The notes below the pieces were generated by a model. That model worked only from the letters and a program-made list of their open reading frames with translations, was not told where the DNA came from and made no database searches. A stretch of 54,219 nucleotides of DNA. Origin: Desulfobacterales bacterium (lineage in GTDB: Bacteria > Desulfobacterota > Desulfobacteria > Desulfobacterales > JAHEIW01). Positions 17,647 to 26,871 of this stretch are shown here, piece by piece. The stretch lies in the NCBI GenBank assembly GCA_020348305.1, contig CP070746.1:5798489-5852707 (forward strand), read 5' to 3'. A program made the translations under genes and the position numbers. Each line of letters starts with the position of its first letter. The stretch's first letter is position 1.

Positions 17647-19851
17647 TTACCGATGAATTTTGGATTTGTCGATTTTCTTAAATAGCGATTTGATATTATA
17701 TTCTTTATTGGATTTTGATTCGTGACCATAATAATAGGAGTGATATCTATAATATTCAGGCCCTTCTTCTGATTTTACATTGTTTAAAATCACGCCAACC
17801 AACTTGGCATTCACATTTTTAAGGTTCGATTTGACACGTTTCAATACCCCACGACCGATTTTGCCCACTTTGTAAACTAAAAACACACCGTCTACCAACG
17901 TCGCAATTTCAGAAGCATCTGCTACCGGTAAGATAGGAGGCGCATCAATAAAAATGAAATGATAATCCTGTTCGACTTTCTTCAAAAAATCTCCAAAGCG
18001 TGTAGAGCTTAATATTTCAGATGGGTTGGGGGGCTTCGTTCCGGCAGTAATAATATGAAGGTTATCCATGCCCGGATTTATGAGAATATTATCGATGCCA
18101 AAATCGCCCAGCATGACATCGGAGATCGTATTACATATTTCCTTCCATTGATAGTTTCCCAGGACATAGTCTGTGAGTCCCGGGCTTTCAGCCAACCCAA
18201 AGGTTTTATGGACGAGTGGTTTGCGCAAATCGGCGTCGATCAATAATACTTTATTTCCGCCCTGCGCCATAGTAAGCGCCAAATTGACAACGTTCAAGGT
18301 TTTACCTTCCTGAAGGAAGGAACTCGTGATTAAAAATACTTTGCCTTTTGTTTCCAGTCGCAAAAATTGCAGGTTGGTCCTTAAGGCCCGAAATGCTTCC
18401 GCCCCCATAGATTCTGGCTTAAAATGAGTCACAAGATCCCGCATTCTTGTTCTTGCCGGATCTCTTCGCTCCGTTCGCTCCTTCCTTTTATCATCATCTT
18501 GCAAAAAGGGGATAACGCCCAGCACCGGCACCTCTAACAGCTCTTCCACATCCTCAATGGTGCCCATTGAGGTATCAAACACTTCCACCAAAAAAGCAAA
18601 AACCAACCCAACAACAAATCCCATGGCAATTCCGGTGGTGATAATCATCAATTTGGAAGGGACATTATAAGGTTGGGTGGAGGGCACAGCCGGTTTGACA
18701 ATGGACACCTCTTCTACTTTACTGGATTCCTGGATCAATGTCTCCTGATACTTTTCCTTTAATTGGGAATACAGCGATGCCTGCAAATCAACTTCTCTTT
18801 GCAGACGGACCAGCTGCAGCGCTTTTTCGGGTAGACGCTGATTTTCTTCACGTAAACGGCCGATCTTTTCCAATAAATCTTTTTCACGGGCTTTATACGT
18901 TCTCAAGAGAGAATTGAGTTCTTTTTTCGTTTCCTGAATCACGGCCTGTATCTGGTCATCGATCTCTCTCACTTGAGGATGTTTCTCTGTTAGATTTATA
19001 AGTAATGTTCGCCGTTTTAAAAATAGTTCACTGAGCTTCGTCTTCAATCCATAAACCGGGGAATCCGGAGGAGCAGAAAGGAACATCCGTTTGAATTTTC
19101 CGGTCGTACCTTTTTTACCGTTATCAAGGTTACGCAATTGAGAAGCAACCTCTTCACTTTGGACTTTTACTTTCTCGTACTCTGTTTCAACGGCATTGAG
19201 CCTGTCCAACGTATTTTGAGTTTGCGCATCCAAGGAAATTAATGCATAACCTTCTTTAAAAGCCTGGAGTTCTCGTTCGGCGCCCTTCAAATTAACGGAA
19301 GTCAATCGCAGTTGTTCTTCAATAAAATTCTTGGTTTCAAATGTCTTTTTGTTTTTCTCATGGATGTTATATTCTCGATAAGCTTGCGCAACTGCATTGG
19401 CTGCCATGGTAGCTTCACGCGGATCTTGTGAAACGGCACGTATGTCGATGATATTGGTTCCCTCCTGGTGCTCCGCTTCAACCTTAGATTCCAGGCGCTC
19501 GATGACAGCCAAATACTTTCTGTTGTTTCGAATCGCCTCGGCCGAAAGATCCTTGGGTATCCATTCCAACAGTTTAGCTGCTTTAGCTAAAACCGGAAAA
19601 CTCTTAATAATGTATGCACGGGTTTCCATATTTTCCCATTGAAGCCAATACGGGCCTGTCAAATAAGAGGCCATCTGCGCGGATCTGTCGATTTTAATTG
19701 CTGCAGTGGCTTTATAAAGCGGAACCGGCTCCTTAAATTTGGCGAATCCATAACTACAAATCGCAACCAGCACGACCATAAATATGATCGAGGCTTTTCG
19801 TTTTCGAATAATTCTCCAATAATCTCTGAGATCTACATCGTATTGCGCCAT
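17647..19851 (-). CDS. Polysaccharide co-polymerase / tyrosine autokinase (Wzz + BY-kinase)
   Basis: A 734-residue inner-membrane protein. A Wzz domain starts at residue ~5 (DLRDYWRIIRKRKASIIFMV, first membrane helix). A long periplasmic coiled coil (~150-400) is closed by a Pro-containing second helix (KLMIITTGIAMGFVVGLVFA). A cytosolic BY-kinase follows: Walker A SSFLQEGKTLNVVNLA near 510, Walker A' VLLIDADLRKP, and Walker B FIFIDAPPILPVADA. The C-terminal tail ends in a tyrosine cluster (YYRYHSYYYGHE), the autophosphorylation site in this family. Such proteins set polysaccharide chain length and gate export with the outer-membrane SLBB protein, encoded directly upstream (47 bases apart). 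The Walker A reads QEGKT where GEGKS/T is usual, a mild variation. Confidence 0.93.
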   Translation of the reverse strand: MAQYDVDLRDYWRIIRKRKASIIFMVVLVAICSYGFAKFKEPVPLYKATAAIKIDRSAQMASYLTGPYWLQWENMETRAYIIKSFPVLAKAAKLLEWIPKDLSAEAIRNNRKYLAVIERLESKVEAEHQEGTNIIDIRAVSQDPREATMAANAVAQAYREYNIHEKNKKTFETKNFIEEQLRLTSVNLKGAERELQAFKEGYALISLDAQTQNTLDRLNAVETEYEKVKVQSEEVASQLRNLDNGKKGTTGKFKRMFLSAPPDSPVYGLKTKLSELFLKRRTLLINLTEKHPQVREIDDQIQAVIQETKKELNSLLRTYKAREKDLLEKIGRLREENQRLPEKALQLVRLQREVDLQASLYSQLKEKYQETLIQESSKVEEVSIVKPAVPSTQPYNVPSKLMIITTGIAMGFVVGLVFAFLVEVFDTSMGTIEDVEELLEVPVLGVIPFLQDDDKRKERTERRDPARTRMRDLVTHFKPESMGAEAFRALRTNLQFLRLETKGKVFLITSSFLQEGKTLNVVNLALTMAQGGNKVLLIDADLRKPLVHKTFGLAESPGLTDYVLGNYQWKEICNTISDVMLGDFGIDNILINPGMDNLHIITAGTKPPNPSEILSSTRFGDFLKKVEQDYHFIFIDAPPILPVADASEIATLVDGVFLVYKVGKIGRGVLKRVKSNLKNVNAKLVGVILNNVKSEEGPEYYRYHSYYYGHESKSNKEYNIKSLFKKIDKSKIHR

Positions 19852-19898
19852 AGCTGAAACCTATTTAGAATATTCACACAGTCGAATCATCACTTGCG

Positions 19899-22148
19899 TC
19901 AATCATTACTTTTCACCACATCAACAGCGTCATCCCAATCTTTGACGACACGGGCCGGCCAAATTAGCAGTTCAAGCAGCGGTCGGATACGTTTTGCAAA
20001 AAGGTTGATTTCTCCGAAACCGCTTCGCGGAACATAGACCAGATCACCGCTGGCAAGGATAATATTTTGCGATTGATCGCCCTCTTCAATCAAACGGTCA
20101 AGATTTGTTGAGATGATTTCGGGCCGAGTGGGATCGCCCCGGACGACTTTTGTGTTCCTTGTGGCAGCAAAAGCAGTCGCTCCACCGGCTTCGGCGATGG
20201 CATCAAACAATCGCATTTCTGAACTGATATACTCGTATGCTCCCGGTTTTTCCACTTCGCCGAATACATAAATTCGATTTCCCTTTTTATCAAAAGTAGG
20301 TACAAACACGACGTCACCATCATCTATAATAAAATCCTGTTCAGGATCTCCCTTATGTATGGCGGCAAAGAGATCTAAAGAAATGGACCGACCGTTTTTT
20401 CGGCGAATACTGATATTTTTTAAATCAGCATCCTTCGAAGGTCCTCCCGCTTGGGTGAGCACTTCCAACAGGGTGGTCTTGCCGCTAAGTTTGTATTTAC
20501 CAGGTCCTGTACCCGCATAGCCCTTATAGATGATAGCCCCGAGCAAGGTTACAACTTTACTGTTATATTCTTTTACCACCACATCGATGCGTGGTTTTCT
20601 AACATATTCTCCAATTTTTTTGGTAAGCCGATCATCCAATTGTGAGGGTGTAAGGCCATCGATCGGGAGGTCTTCCACGAAACCAAAGGAGATTTTTCCA
20701 TCCTGTCGAACCAATATCTCCTCTTTCTTCGGTTCGTTACCCTTCCAGGAAGTAATTTCAAGAACATCCCCCGGTCCAATCTTATATTCCGCCCTTCCGT
20801 TGACAGTAGCAAATACATTATTTTCTAAGGGTGCTTCCAAGACAGCCAGTCGATTTTTGTCGGCAATTTGTTCAATATCCATGTTTTTTGGAGTGAGTGA
20901 AGCGTCCGGTTTACCCTGCCAAATTTTAATCCCCTCTCCGGAACTGGCTGCACAAATTTCCGGAGAACCATCGTTATTCAAATCGGCAAGCACCATTTCA
21001 TAATATGTTCCGGTAGATGGAAATTGCCCTTCGACAAGTTTCCACAAATTTTTTCCTAAATTCTGCCAGGCTAAAATGCCCCTCTGATTAATCGAGCTTG
21101 CTACTAGATCAACAGCACCATCGCCGTCCAAGTCAACGGGGAGTGCCGTCCAGAAACTATCCCCGGCTATTCTGGTATATTCTTTTTCGACGGCTTTGTA
21201 TGTTTGAGGTTGCGCTTGGACCCTACGCTTCAAATGGTCTGCAGGACTCTTTATTCTTTGGAATCGGCCTTTTCCATCTCCCAGAAAAATCTTGGTATTG
21301 GCCCTGTAAGCGCCCACCAATATATCCAAATTCTCGTCCGCATCCACATCTCCGATTTTAATACCGTAGAAACTGCCTTGACTTATCTGGTAGGCAGCCG
21401 ACCAATGGCCCGCGCCATCTCCCAGCCATACACGCAAGGCACCATAGGTACCCCAGCCCGCACCCACTAAATCCAACTTCCGATCACCATTGAAATCGGC
21501 CAGCGCCACATCCATGTATTTTCCGGTAACGGTGGGTCCGGACTCTTTAAGCCAGCCGCCTTTTCCATCCCCCAGCCAAATCTGAATACCAGCCTGGGTT
21601 TCGGATGTGGAATTTGCGGCAATGATATCAAAGTGTCCGTCTCCGTTTACATCTCCGGTTTTCACGCTCTGGTAGGTATTAATTTCTATGGGACCTTTTG
21701 TATTTTTCCATTTGCGATCGGATTGGTTGATCCATACTCGGATTCCGGAGGTTTCTCTTTGGAGCGTAAAAACAATATCGTTCAGTCCGTCTTCATTGAA
21801 ATCTGCCACCGCAACTGAGCGCACATCGCCTTTAACCGGCAGAATTTGCGGTTCGGAAATACCGCCCCGTCCATCGCCGTAATTGATAGTAACCATTCCG
21901 GGGGTTGAGGCCCCGCCGACGACATCCAGATAACCATCATTATCCAAATCCTCTACGGCCACCGCATAAAAGTTGCCGGCTGATGCCAAACCATCAGACT
22001 TGGATTTGATCACCGGATTTTCATAACGTTTGTCTTGGGCACATCCGAAGGCAATCAGTGCGACGCAGCCTGCGAAAAGCAATCCGTTTTTTAAAAGCGG
22101 TATACTCTTTCGCTTTTTTGCCTGTTCAATAATATGGTGCATTTTCAT
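19899..22148 (-). CDS. Polysaccharide export lipoprotein (Wza-like, SLBB) fused to N-terminal VCBS/FG-GAP repeats
   Basis: A 749-residue lipoprotein: the N-terminal hydrophobic stretch ends VALIAFGCAQD, with a lipobox-like Cys near residue 37. Residues ~55-410 carry at least seven FG-GAP/VCBS units with calcium-binding DxDxDG loops, for example AVEDLDNDGYLDVVGG, ADFNEDGLNDIVF and DLDGDGAVDLVASS. From ~450 a polysaccharide-export domain begins (YKIGPGDVLEITSWKG), followed by two SLBB-type domains (VVTLLGAIIYKGYAG and IYVFGEVEKPGAYEY). The C-terminal half is what Wza/GfcE-like outer-membrane export channels look like. The seven-bladed propeller in front is not part of standard Wza and probably faces the periplasm or surface. 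The gene overlaps the upstream ATPase gene by 4 bases. Confidence 0.9.
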   Translation of the reverse strand: MKMHHIIEQAKKRKSIPLLKNGLLFAGCVALIAFGCAQDKRYENPVIKSKSDGLASAGNFYAVAVEDLDNDGYLDVVGGASTPGMVTINYGDGRGGISEPQILPVKGDVRSVAVADFNEDGLNDIVFTLQRETSGIRVWINQSDRKWKNTKGPIEINTYQSVKTGDVNGDGHFDIIAANSTSETQAGIQIWLGDGKGGWLKESGPTVTGKYMDVALADFNGDRKLDLVGAGWGTYGALRVWLGDGAGHWSAAYQISQGSFYGIKIGDVDADENLDILVGAYRANTKIFLGDGKGRFQRIKSPADHLKRRVQAQPQTYKAVEKEYTRIAGDSFWTALPVDLDGDGAVDLVASSINQRGILAWQNLGKNLWKLVEGQFPSTGTYYEMVLADLNNDGSPEICAASSGEGIKIWQGKPDASLTPKNMDIEQIADKNRLAVLEAPLENNVFATVNGRAEYKIGPGDVLEITSWKGNEPKKEEILVRQDGKISFGFVEDLPIDGLTPSQLDDRLTKKIGEYVRKPRIDVVVKEYNSKVVTLLGAIIYKGYAGTGPGKYKLSGKTTLLEVLTQAGGPSKDADLKNISIRRKNGRSISLDLFAAIHKGDPEQDFIIDDGDVVFVPTFDKKGNRIYVFGEVEKPGAYEYISSEMRLFDAIAEAGGATAFAATRNTKVVRGDPTRPEIISTNLDRLIEEGDQSQNIILASGDLVYVPRSGFGEINLFAKRIRPLLELLIWPARVVKDWDDAVDVVKSND

Positions 22149-22951
22149 GATCCTAAATCCTCGATGGCATCTTCTACAATTTTGCTATCAATAATTTTGG
22201 CCTTGCGCATCAATCCGATGAGCAAGCACCGATCACACAAATTGTTTGTCCGCAACGGAATACCGCCGGAGTATTCGTAGATGAGACCAATCGCTTCTTT
22301 AGAAAATATTCCCCGGGAAGCGCCGGCACTTTTTAATCGAAATAGAACATAGCGTAAAGTGTCTTTACTATCTAAGGGATCCAGATTGAACATTATGCTG
22401 ATCCTTTCCTTCAGCGGTTGGAGTTCCGTAATATTTTTTAGCAACGGCGGTTGGCCGAGTAAAATCAGAGTAATCAGAAATTCATCATCATGCTGCATGT
22501 TGAGCAGCATTCTTAACTCATCCAAGGTGGCCCGATTCCCAATCACATGGGCTTCATCGACGGCCAGCACCGTGCTGACTCCTTGCTGGGCATTCTGAAA
22601 TAGTAATTTTTGGAGTCGATCGAGCAGCACCGTTTTAGAGCCATTCGTGTTTTCCAAATTATCACCTAATTTTATTAAAATGGCTTTGATGAGATCGGTC
22701 GGTTGTAAGGCGGGATTTGATATGGTCTTGAGCTGAAATAAATCTTTATTGAGATAGCATTTTAAGGCTTTGGTAATGGTGGTTTTTCCGCAGCCAACCT
22801 CACCCGTGAGCATGGCAACCCCTTTGTGGTACTCGATGGCATACAATAACCGGCGCAGGGCTTCCTCATGCTGAGGTGATCTGAAAAAAATCTCACGACT
22901 CGGTACATTGCCAAAAGGTGCTTTTGCAAGACCCCAATGCTCTAAATACAT
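22145..22951 (-). CDS. ExeA/GspA-like AAA ATPase of exopolysaccharide loci
   Basis: A 268-residue cytosolic AAA-type ATPase. It opens MYLEHWGLAKAPFGNVPS, the hallmark start of the ExeA family. Walker A is GEVGCGKTT at residues 50-58, Walker B is VLAVDEAHVI, and a sensor-type RI motif occurs at LKERISIMFNL. Similar genes accompany exosortase/PEP-CTERM exopolysaccharide operons, where their role is unproven but may be assembly of the export machinery. Here it lacks the C-terminal peptidoglycan-binding domain of true ExeA. GAGGG precedes the ATG. It overlaps the export lipoprotein gene by ATGA, implying coupled translation. Confidence 0.9.
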   Translation of the reverse strand: MYLEHWGLAKAPFGNVPSREIFFRSPQHEEALRRLLYAIEYHKGVAMLTGEVGCGKTTITKALKCYLNKDLFQLKTISNPALQPTDLIKAILIKLGDNLENTNGSKTVLLDRLQKLLFQNAQQGVSTVLAVDEAHVIGNRATLDELRMLLNMQHDDEFLITLILLGQPPLLKNITELQPLKERISIMFNLDPLDSKDTLRYVLFRLKSAGASRGIFSKEAIGLIYEYSGGIPLRTNNLCDRCLLIGLMRKAKIIDSKIVEDAIEDLGS

Positions 22952-23035
22952 AATAACACCCTCTTCCTATGCATGGATGAGGTTACTTTCTAATGCAAGC
23001 AAAATAATTTAGACATATTATTATAAACAAATATG

Positions 23036-24148
23036 TCAGGTTTTCGAAAGTTGCCGAATTTCATCATCCGTAACCGAATCAACAATATGCAAAAGCGGAT
23101 CTTCCGGTAAGGCAACAATTCTGTCTGTTAATACCTTCTGTTTCTGAGAGTCGTAAACGATCCGAACTTTCGGCCGCATGGGCTGGTCCGGATAGGTTTC
23201 AATTACCTTACCAATAGCCTCGGAGTTTAGTCGAACATAGCTATCCATCGGAAAAAGCGTAAAGGTGCTCAAAAGCGCTCTAAGGTGTTTCCGTTGAAAA
23301 CGATTTTTGCTGGTGTTTATGATTTTTGTTACAGCTGCGAAAGGCGTTAATTTTTCGCGTTGAGGCCTGGAATGGATCAAAGTTTCATAGACGTCCAATA
23401 GTCCAAGGATCTGTGCATACTCGTGAATCTCGTCGGCTGTTAAACCTCTGGGGTATCCTGTCCCGTCAATCCTTTCATAAACCTGGGCGGCACATTCGGT
23501 TAGGTACGCATATTCATGACCAAACGATTGTAAGATCTTATTGCTATAATTCGGACGTTGCCTAAAAATTTTGATTTCGTCTTTACTGAGCCTTTTTTGT
23601 TTGTAGATGATATGATCCGGAATTGCCGCCGTGCCAATATCATGGAGCAGGCCGGCGAGTCCGATTTCAATTTGCTGATCCAAACTGAAGCTAAGGTATT
23701 TCGTCAGCTTAATCCCATAAATGGCAACATTGACGCCATGATGGGAAACAAATTTATTACGGTCATCCGCATGCAAGGACATGATGAATAACGGATCCGG
23801 AGAAGGATTCACTTCGGCGATTTCGCGAATAATCTGAAGCCCTTTTTCAAGGGAAAATTTTTGGCGATTTCTGACTGCACCCAGTACCTGATTCAAATAA
23901 TCCAACGCTTCATGATAGAGAAACTTTCTGCTTTCATCAGGGGCTGATCGAAGGCTTGCTTTGCCGTTCTTTTCCAGGTCTGTGGCCAGCTCGACAAAAC
24001 TTAATTTTGATTTTTTCTTGACGCCTTGATGGCCTACTCGTTGAGGATCTACTTTAATATTTCTGAACTGCACCACGCCGAAAGCTCCTTTGATTCCCAT
24101 CTCTGGTATATCTTTTTTTTGAAGATTCCTTTTTATCCAAGGTTCCAT
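23036..24148 (-). CDS. HD-GYP-type protein with degenerate metal-binding residues
   Basis: A ~370-residue protein with an HD-GYP fold in its second half. The landmarks are FVSHHGVNVAIYG, GLLHDIGTAAIPDHII (the HD pair near residue 170), YERIDGTGYPRGL (GYP motif) and GLLDVYETL. Intact HD-GYP enzymes hydrolyse cyclic di-GMP using two or three metals. Here the His of the RxHP motif is replaced (FRQRPNYSNKIL), and the HHE before DGxGYP reads VYE, so three expected ligands are missing. The protein may bind rather than cleave c-di-GMP. The N-terminal ~120 residues are unassigned. Starts are uncertain: the ATG used here lies inside the 3' end of the upstream transferase gene, and an ATG at 24100 is an alternative. 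Its place in the operon suggests control of glycan export. Confidence 0.85.
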   Translation of the reverse strand: MEPWIKRNLQKKDIPEMGIKGAFGVVQFRNIKVDPQRVGHQGVKKKSKLSFVELATDLEKNGKASLRSAPDESRKFLYHEALDYLNQVLGAVRNRQKFSLEKGLQIIREIAEVNPSPDPLFIMSLHADDRNKFVSHHGVNVAIYGIKLTKYLSFSLDQQIEIGLAGLLHDIGTAAIPDHIIYKQKRLSKDEIKIFRQRPNYSNKILQSFGHEYAYLTECAAQVYERIDGTGYPRGLTADEIHEYAQILGLLDVYETLIHSRPQREKLTPFAAVTKIINTSKNRFQRKHLRALLSTFTLFPMDSYVRLNSEAIGKVIETYPDQPMRPKVRIVYDSQKQKVLTDRIVALPEDPLLHIVDSVTDDEIRQLSKT

Positions 24149-25373
24149 TCGCAAAACGACCGCGTCTTTCCAGTATGGTGATCAACACAACAATAATCGA
24201 TGCTTGGATGATTAACAACAGCGCATTACCAGAGCTTGCATTGCGAAGTACGACGGCACTGGTACCCAGACAAAAACACAGAAGATAAATAAACAACACG
24301 CTTTTCTTTTTTCCACCTAGTGCGTTTGCCAAACGATGATGCAGGTGGTCCCGGCCCACGTATTCGATCCATTGTTTGAAATTCAGCACTTTTCCGGTCA
24401 GAATCCGTTCAACGGTAATATGCACCATGTCGAAGATGAAGATCCAAAAAATCAGAATAGGAGATACCAGGGCCACGACCGGCTTACCTTCGGCCCAATC
24501 TCCATAAACCGCAATGCACGCCAACACAAAACCGATAACCATACTGCCGGCATCTCCCAGAAAAATCCCGGCACTCCCGTTAGGCCTGAAATTAAACGGC
24601 AAAAATCCAAGACAACTCCCCATCATAGCCACCGCAACCCATCCTAAAAAGGGCTGGTTCGTCTGAAAGGCCACCACACCCAAGAAAAACGAAACCAGTG
24701 CGCCCAAGCCCGCAGCCAAACCATCCATACCATCAAAAAAGTTCATGGCATTTGTGATGCCGATGATCCAAACCACGGTCAAAACGGCATTGCCCATCTG
24801 AGCGATGATTCCTAAATTATCCGGAATAACCCGCAATATGATTCCGCTGCAGATGACCAGCAGCGTAGATAGGACTTGGGTAATGAGTTTTATGCCTGCT
24901 GAAATCTCTTTGATGTCATCGATCACGCCAACACCAAATAATATTATCGCTGCAATCAGTATCGCGCCAAGCTCCATGGAAAAAATACCGTTGATTAAAA
25001 GTGCAACCAAAAAGCCGATGAATACAGCCGCCCCACCAAGCAGCGGGGTGGCATCCTGATGAAGTTTTCTTCCATGCGGACGATCAAGTATGCCGAATTT
25101 GCGGGCTACCCAGGAAAAAAAAGGGCTTAGGCAAAATGACAATGCTAAAGAAACCGACATTACATGTGCCCATCGCCATCCGGAGGTTGCAAAAAATTTA
25201 CACGTCACAGGCATCAAAAGACCACAGGTCAAGAGAACCATCAGTAGATATAGGGACCAGTTCAGACCGAGAAGCCCTGAGGGTTTTTCTGCCCTTTCAT
25301 CCAAATGGTCGATAACAATCGAAATCGGCGTTTTCTCTGACACCAAATTGTTTGCCACTGTTGTGTGTTTCAT
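24054..25373 (-). CDS. MraY/WecA-family undecaprenyl-phosphate sugar-1-phosphate transferase
   Basis: A 439-residue multi-pass membrane protein with ~11 helices. Family motifs are present: GRKLHQDATPLLGGAAVF (cytosolic loop 1), GVIDDIKEISAGIK (DD motif), AMNFFDGMDGLAAGLGALV (catalytic NxxNxxDGxDGL type), FLGDAGSM and RDHLHHRLANAL (His loop of polyprenyl-phosphate GlcNAc transferases). The family attaches a sugar-1-phosphate to undecaprenyl phosphate and starts glycan assembly. It is the first gene of the exopolysaccharide operon read leftward. The ~35-residue hydrophilic tail (KKESSKKRYTRDGNQ) overlaps the start of the HD-GYP gene, an unusually long overlap. An extra hydrophobic N-terminal helix (LNWSLYLLMVLLTCGLLM) precedes the core. 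Confidence 0.92.
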   Translation of the reverse strand: MKHTTVANNLVSEKTPISIVIDHLDERAEKPSGLLGLNWSLYLLMVLLTCGLLMPVTCKFFATSGWRWAHVMSVSLALSFCLSPFFSWVARKFGILDRPHGRKLHQDATPLLGGAAVFIGFLVALLINGIFSMELGAILIAAIILFGVGVIDDIKEISAGIKLITQVLSTLLVICSGIILRVIPDNLGIIAQMGNAVLTVVWIIGITNAMNFFDGMDGLAAGLGALVSFFLGVVAFQTNQPFLGWVAVAMMGSCLGFLPFNFRPNGSAGIFLGDAGSMVIGFVLACIAVYGDWAEGKPVVALVSPILIFWIFIFDMVHITVERILTGKVLNFKQWIEYVGRDHLHHRLANALGGKKKSVLFIYLLCFCLGTSAVVLRNASSGNALLLIIQASIIVVLITILERRGRFANGTLDKKESSKKRYTRDGNQRSFRRGAVQKY

Positions 25374-25746
25374 TCCAAAAATTTAATCCGCAGATTTTTC
25401 CGATTGCACCGATAACTGATTCTTGCTAACTTTTGGATTTTGTACAATATTACTTAAAAGAAGATATAGAAAACCATGTGTAAATGATGCACATATTATG
25501 CCATCAGCCAGGAAGGCATTGAAGCGTATAACTAATTAATATTATTAAAAATAGGCATGAATCTAATATAGGTAGGAATTTTTGCTGCTGTCAACAATGT
25601 GGCAATATTAGTCTCAATTGTCATTTTTATGGCAGTTGTCGAATCGTTCAAGGACAAAAATGTTTTGATTTAGAATACTTAGTGCTCTTATTCGTAATTG
25701 CAGTAACGTATTAACGGAAATATTTTTTCACCACAGAGACACTATT
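25374..25746. other. AT-rich intergenic region upstream of the exopolysaccharide operon
   Basis: It separates the DegT aminotransferase stop from the MraY-like start, both on the minus strand, so it should hold the promoter for the operon. I looked for GG-N10-GC (sigma-54) and TTGACA/TATAAT pairs and saw none that convinced. No gene or strong hairpin is seen. Confidence 0.4.
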
Positions 25747-26805
25747 TTAAGCGCCTACAATGGCTTCGATGACCCGCTGAACTTCCTGATCTGAAAGTGA
25801 TGGATAAATTGGAATGGAAAGTGATGTCCGCCAGGTGTTATCGGTAATTGGGTACCCCGTAAGCTTTAAGCAGTGATGAAGCGGCAAATAGATAGGCCGA
25901 GCACATCCAATGCCTTTTTGCACGAGCTTAGTGATCAATAGTTGGATATCGGTGTTTAAGCCGACGACAAATCGGTAATAGATGTGAGCGGGATCATCGG
26001 CAGGGAGCCTTAGGCTCAAGGATTGAAATGCCCTAAAATACTTTTGGGCGATGGTCCTGCGTCGCTGAATAAAGGCGTCCAGCTTGGCGAATTGCGCCAA
26101 TCCGACGGCCGCCTGGATGTCCGTCATCTTATAATTAAAGCGGGTTTCATACCGATCCTTTTGATCATATGCTTTGAGGTCCTTTATTCGGTTTGCCAGC
26201 TTTTTGGAGTTGCAGATGACCATTCCGCCTTCCCCACAGGTTATCACCTTGGTGGCATAAAATGAAAAGATGCACGCATCACCAAAGGCGCCCAGCGGTT
26301 TGTTACCGAAGTTGCCTCCCACCGATTGGGCACAGTCTTCGATAATGGGCACATTCAGCGCCAACAGCTTATCCAGATCGGCTGTCAAGCCGAACAAATG
26401 GGGAACGATAATCGCTCTGGTGCGGCGGGTCAGACGTTTTTTGACATCACCTGGATCGATATTATACGTTGCGGGATCTATTTCGGCGAATATCGGTGCA
26501 GCCTCCACATAGCGAACGGCATTGAGCAACGCCGCGCACACATAACTGGGCATGATCACCTCATGATTGGATCCGATCCCCATAGCCAACAGCGTCAGAT
26601 GCAACGCTGCCGTTCCCGAGCTTGTGGCAACCGCATATTTGGTATCCATTTTGCGGGCAAACGCGTCTTCGAATTCCTTTACCACTTGCCCTTCTGCAAT
26701 ATGGCCGGATTCAATAACAGCCGCAGCCGCTGTGATCTCCTCCGGACCCAAGGTCGGCCTCGAGTGTGGAATGAATTTTGGGTTCAATCTGTTATTAATA
26801 TCCAC
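25747..26805 (-). CDS. DegT/DnrJ/EryC1/StrS-family PLP sugar aminotransferase
   Basis: A 352-residue cytosolic aminotransferase. Evidence is the opening IPHSRPTLGPEEITAAAAVI, the cofactor-binding GTAALHLTLLA, PVFAEIDP-like text (APIFAEIDPATYNID), the Asp-binding IIEDCAQSVGG, and FSFYATKVITCGEGGMV, where the Lys forms the PLP Schiff base. It also has FNYKMTDIQAAVGLAQ. The family converts keto-sugar nucleotides to amino-sugar nucleotides for surface glycans. It lies next to a PIG-L deacetylase (66 bases apart) and a WbqC gene on the same strand, suggesting a small set for making a modified amino sugar. Substrate stereochemistry cannot be read from sequence. Confidence 0.92.
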   Translation of the reverse strand: MDINNRLNPKFIPHSRPTLGPEEITAAAAVIESGHIAEGQVVKEFEDAFARKMDTKYAVATSSGTAALHLTLLAMGIGSNHEVIMPSYVCAALLNAVRYVEAAPIFAEIDPATYNIDPGDVKKRLTRRTRAIIVPHLFGLTADLDKLLALNVPIIEDCAQSVGGNFGNKPLGAFGDACIFSFYATKVITCGEGGMVICNSKKLANRIKDLKAYDQKDRYETRFNYKMTDIQAAVGLAQFAKLDAFIQRRRTIAQKYFRAFQSLSLRLPADDPAHIYYRFVVGLNTDIQLLITKLVQKGIGCARPIYLPLHHCLKLTGYPITDNTWRTSLSIPIYPSLSDQEVQRVIEAIVGA

Positions 26806-26871
26806 AATGATTTTTCAGCTTGAATCGCAATGATCACTTGTTTTAGATGTCTAAATAGGCGCCTACTCAGA

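Noticed and set aside
17481-17729. 82-codon minus-strand frame overlapping the end of the BY-kinase gene
   Set aside because: Its start lies within the kinase gene without a ribosome site; the hydrophobic tail is interesting but unsupported.
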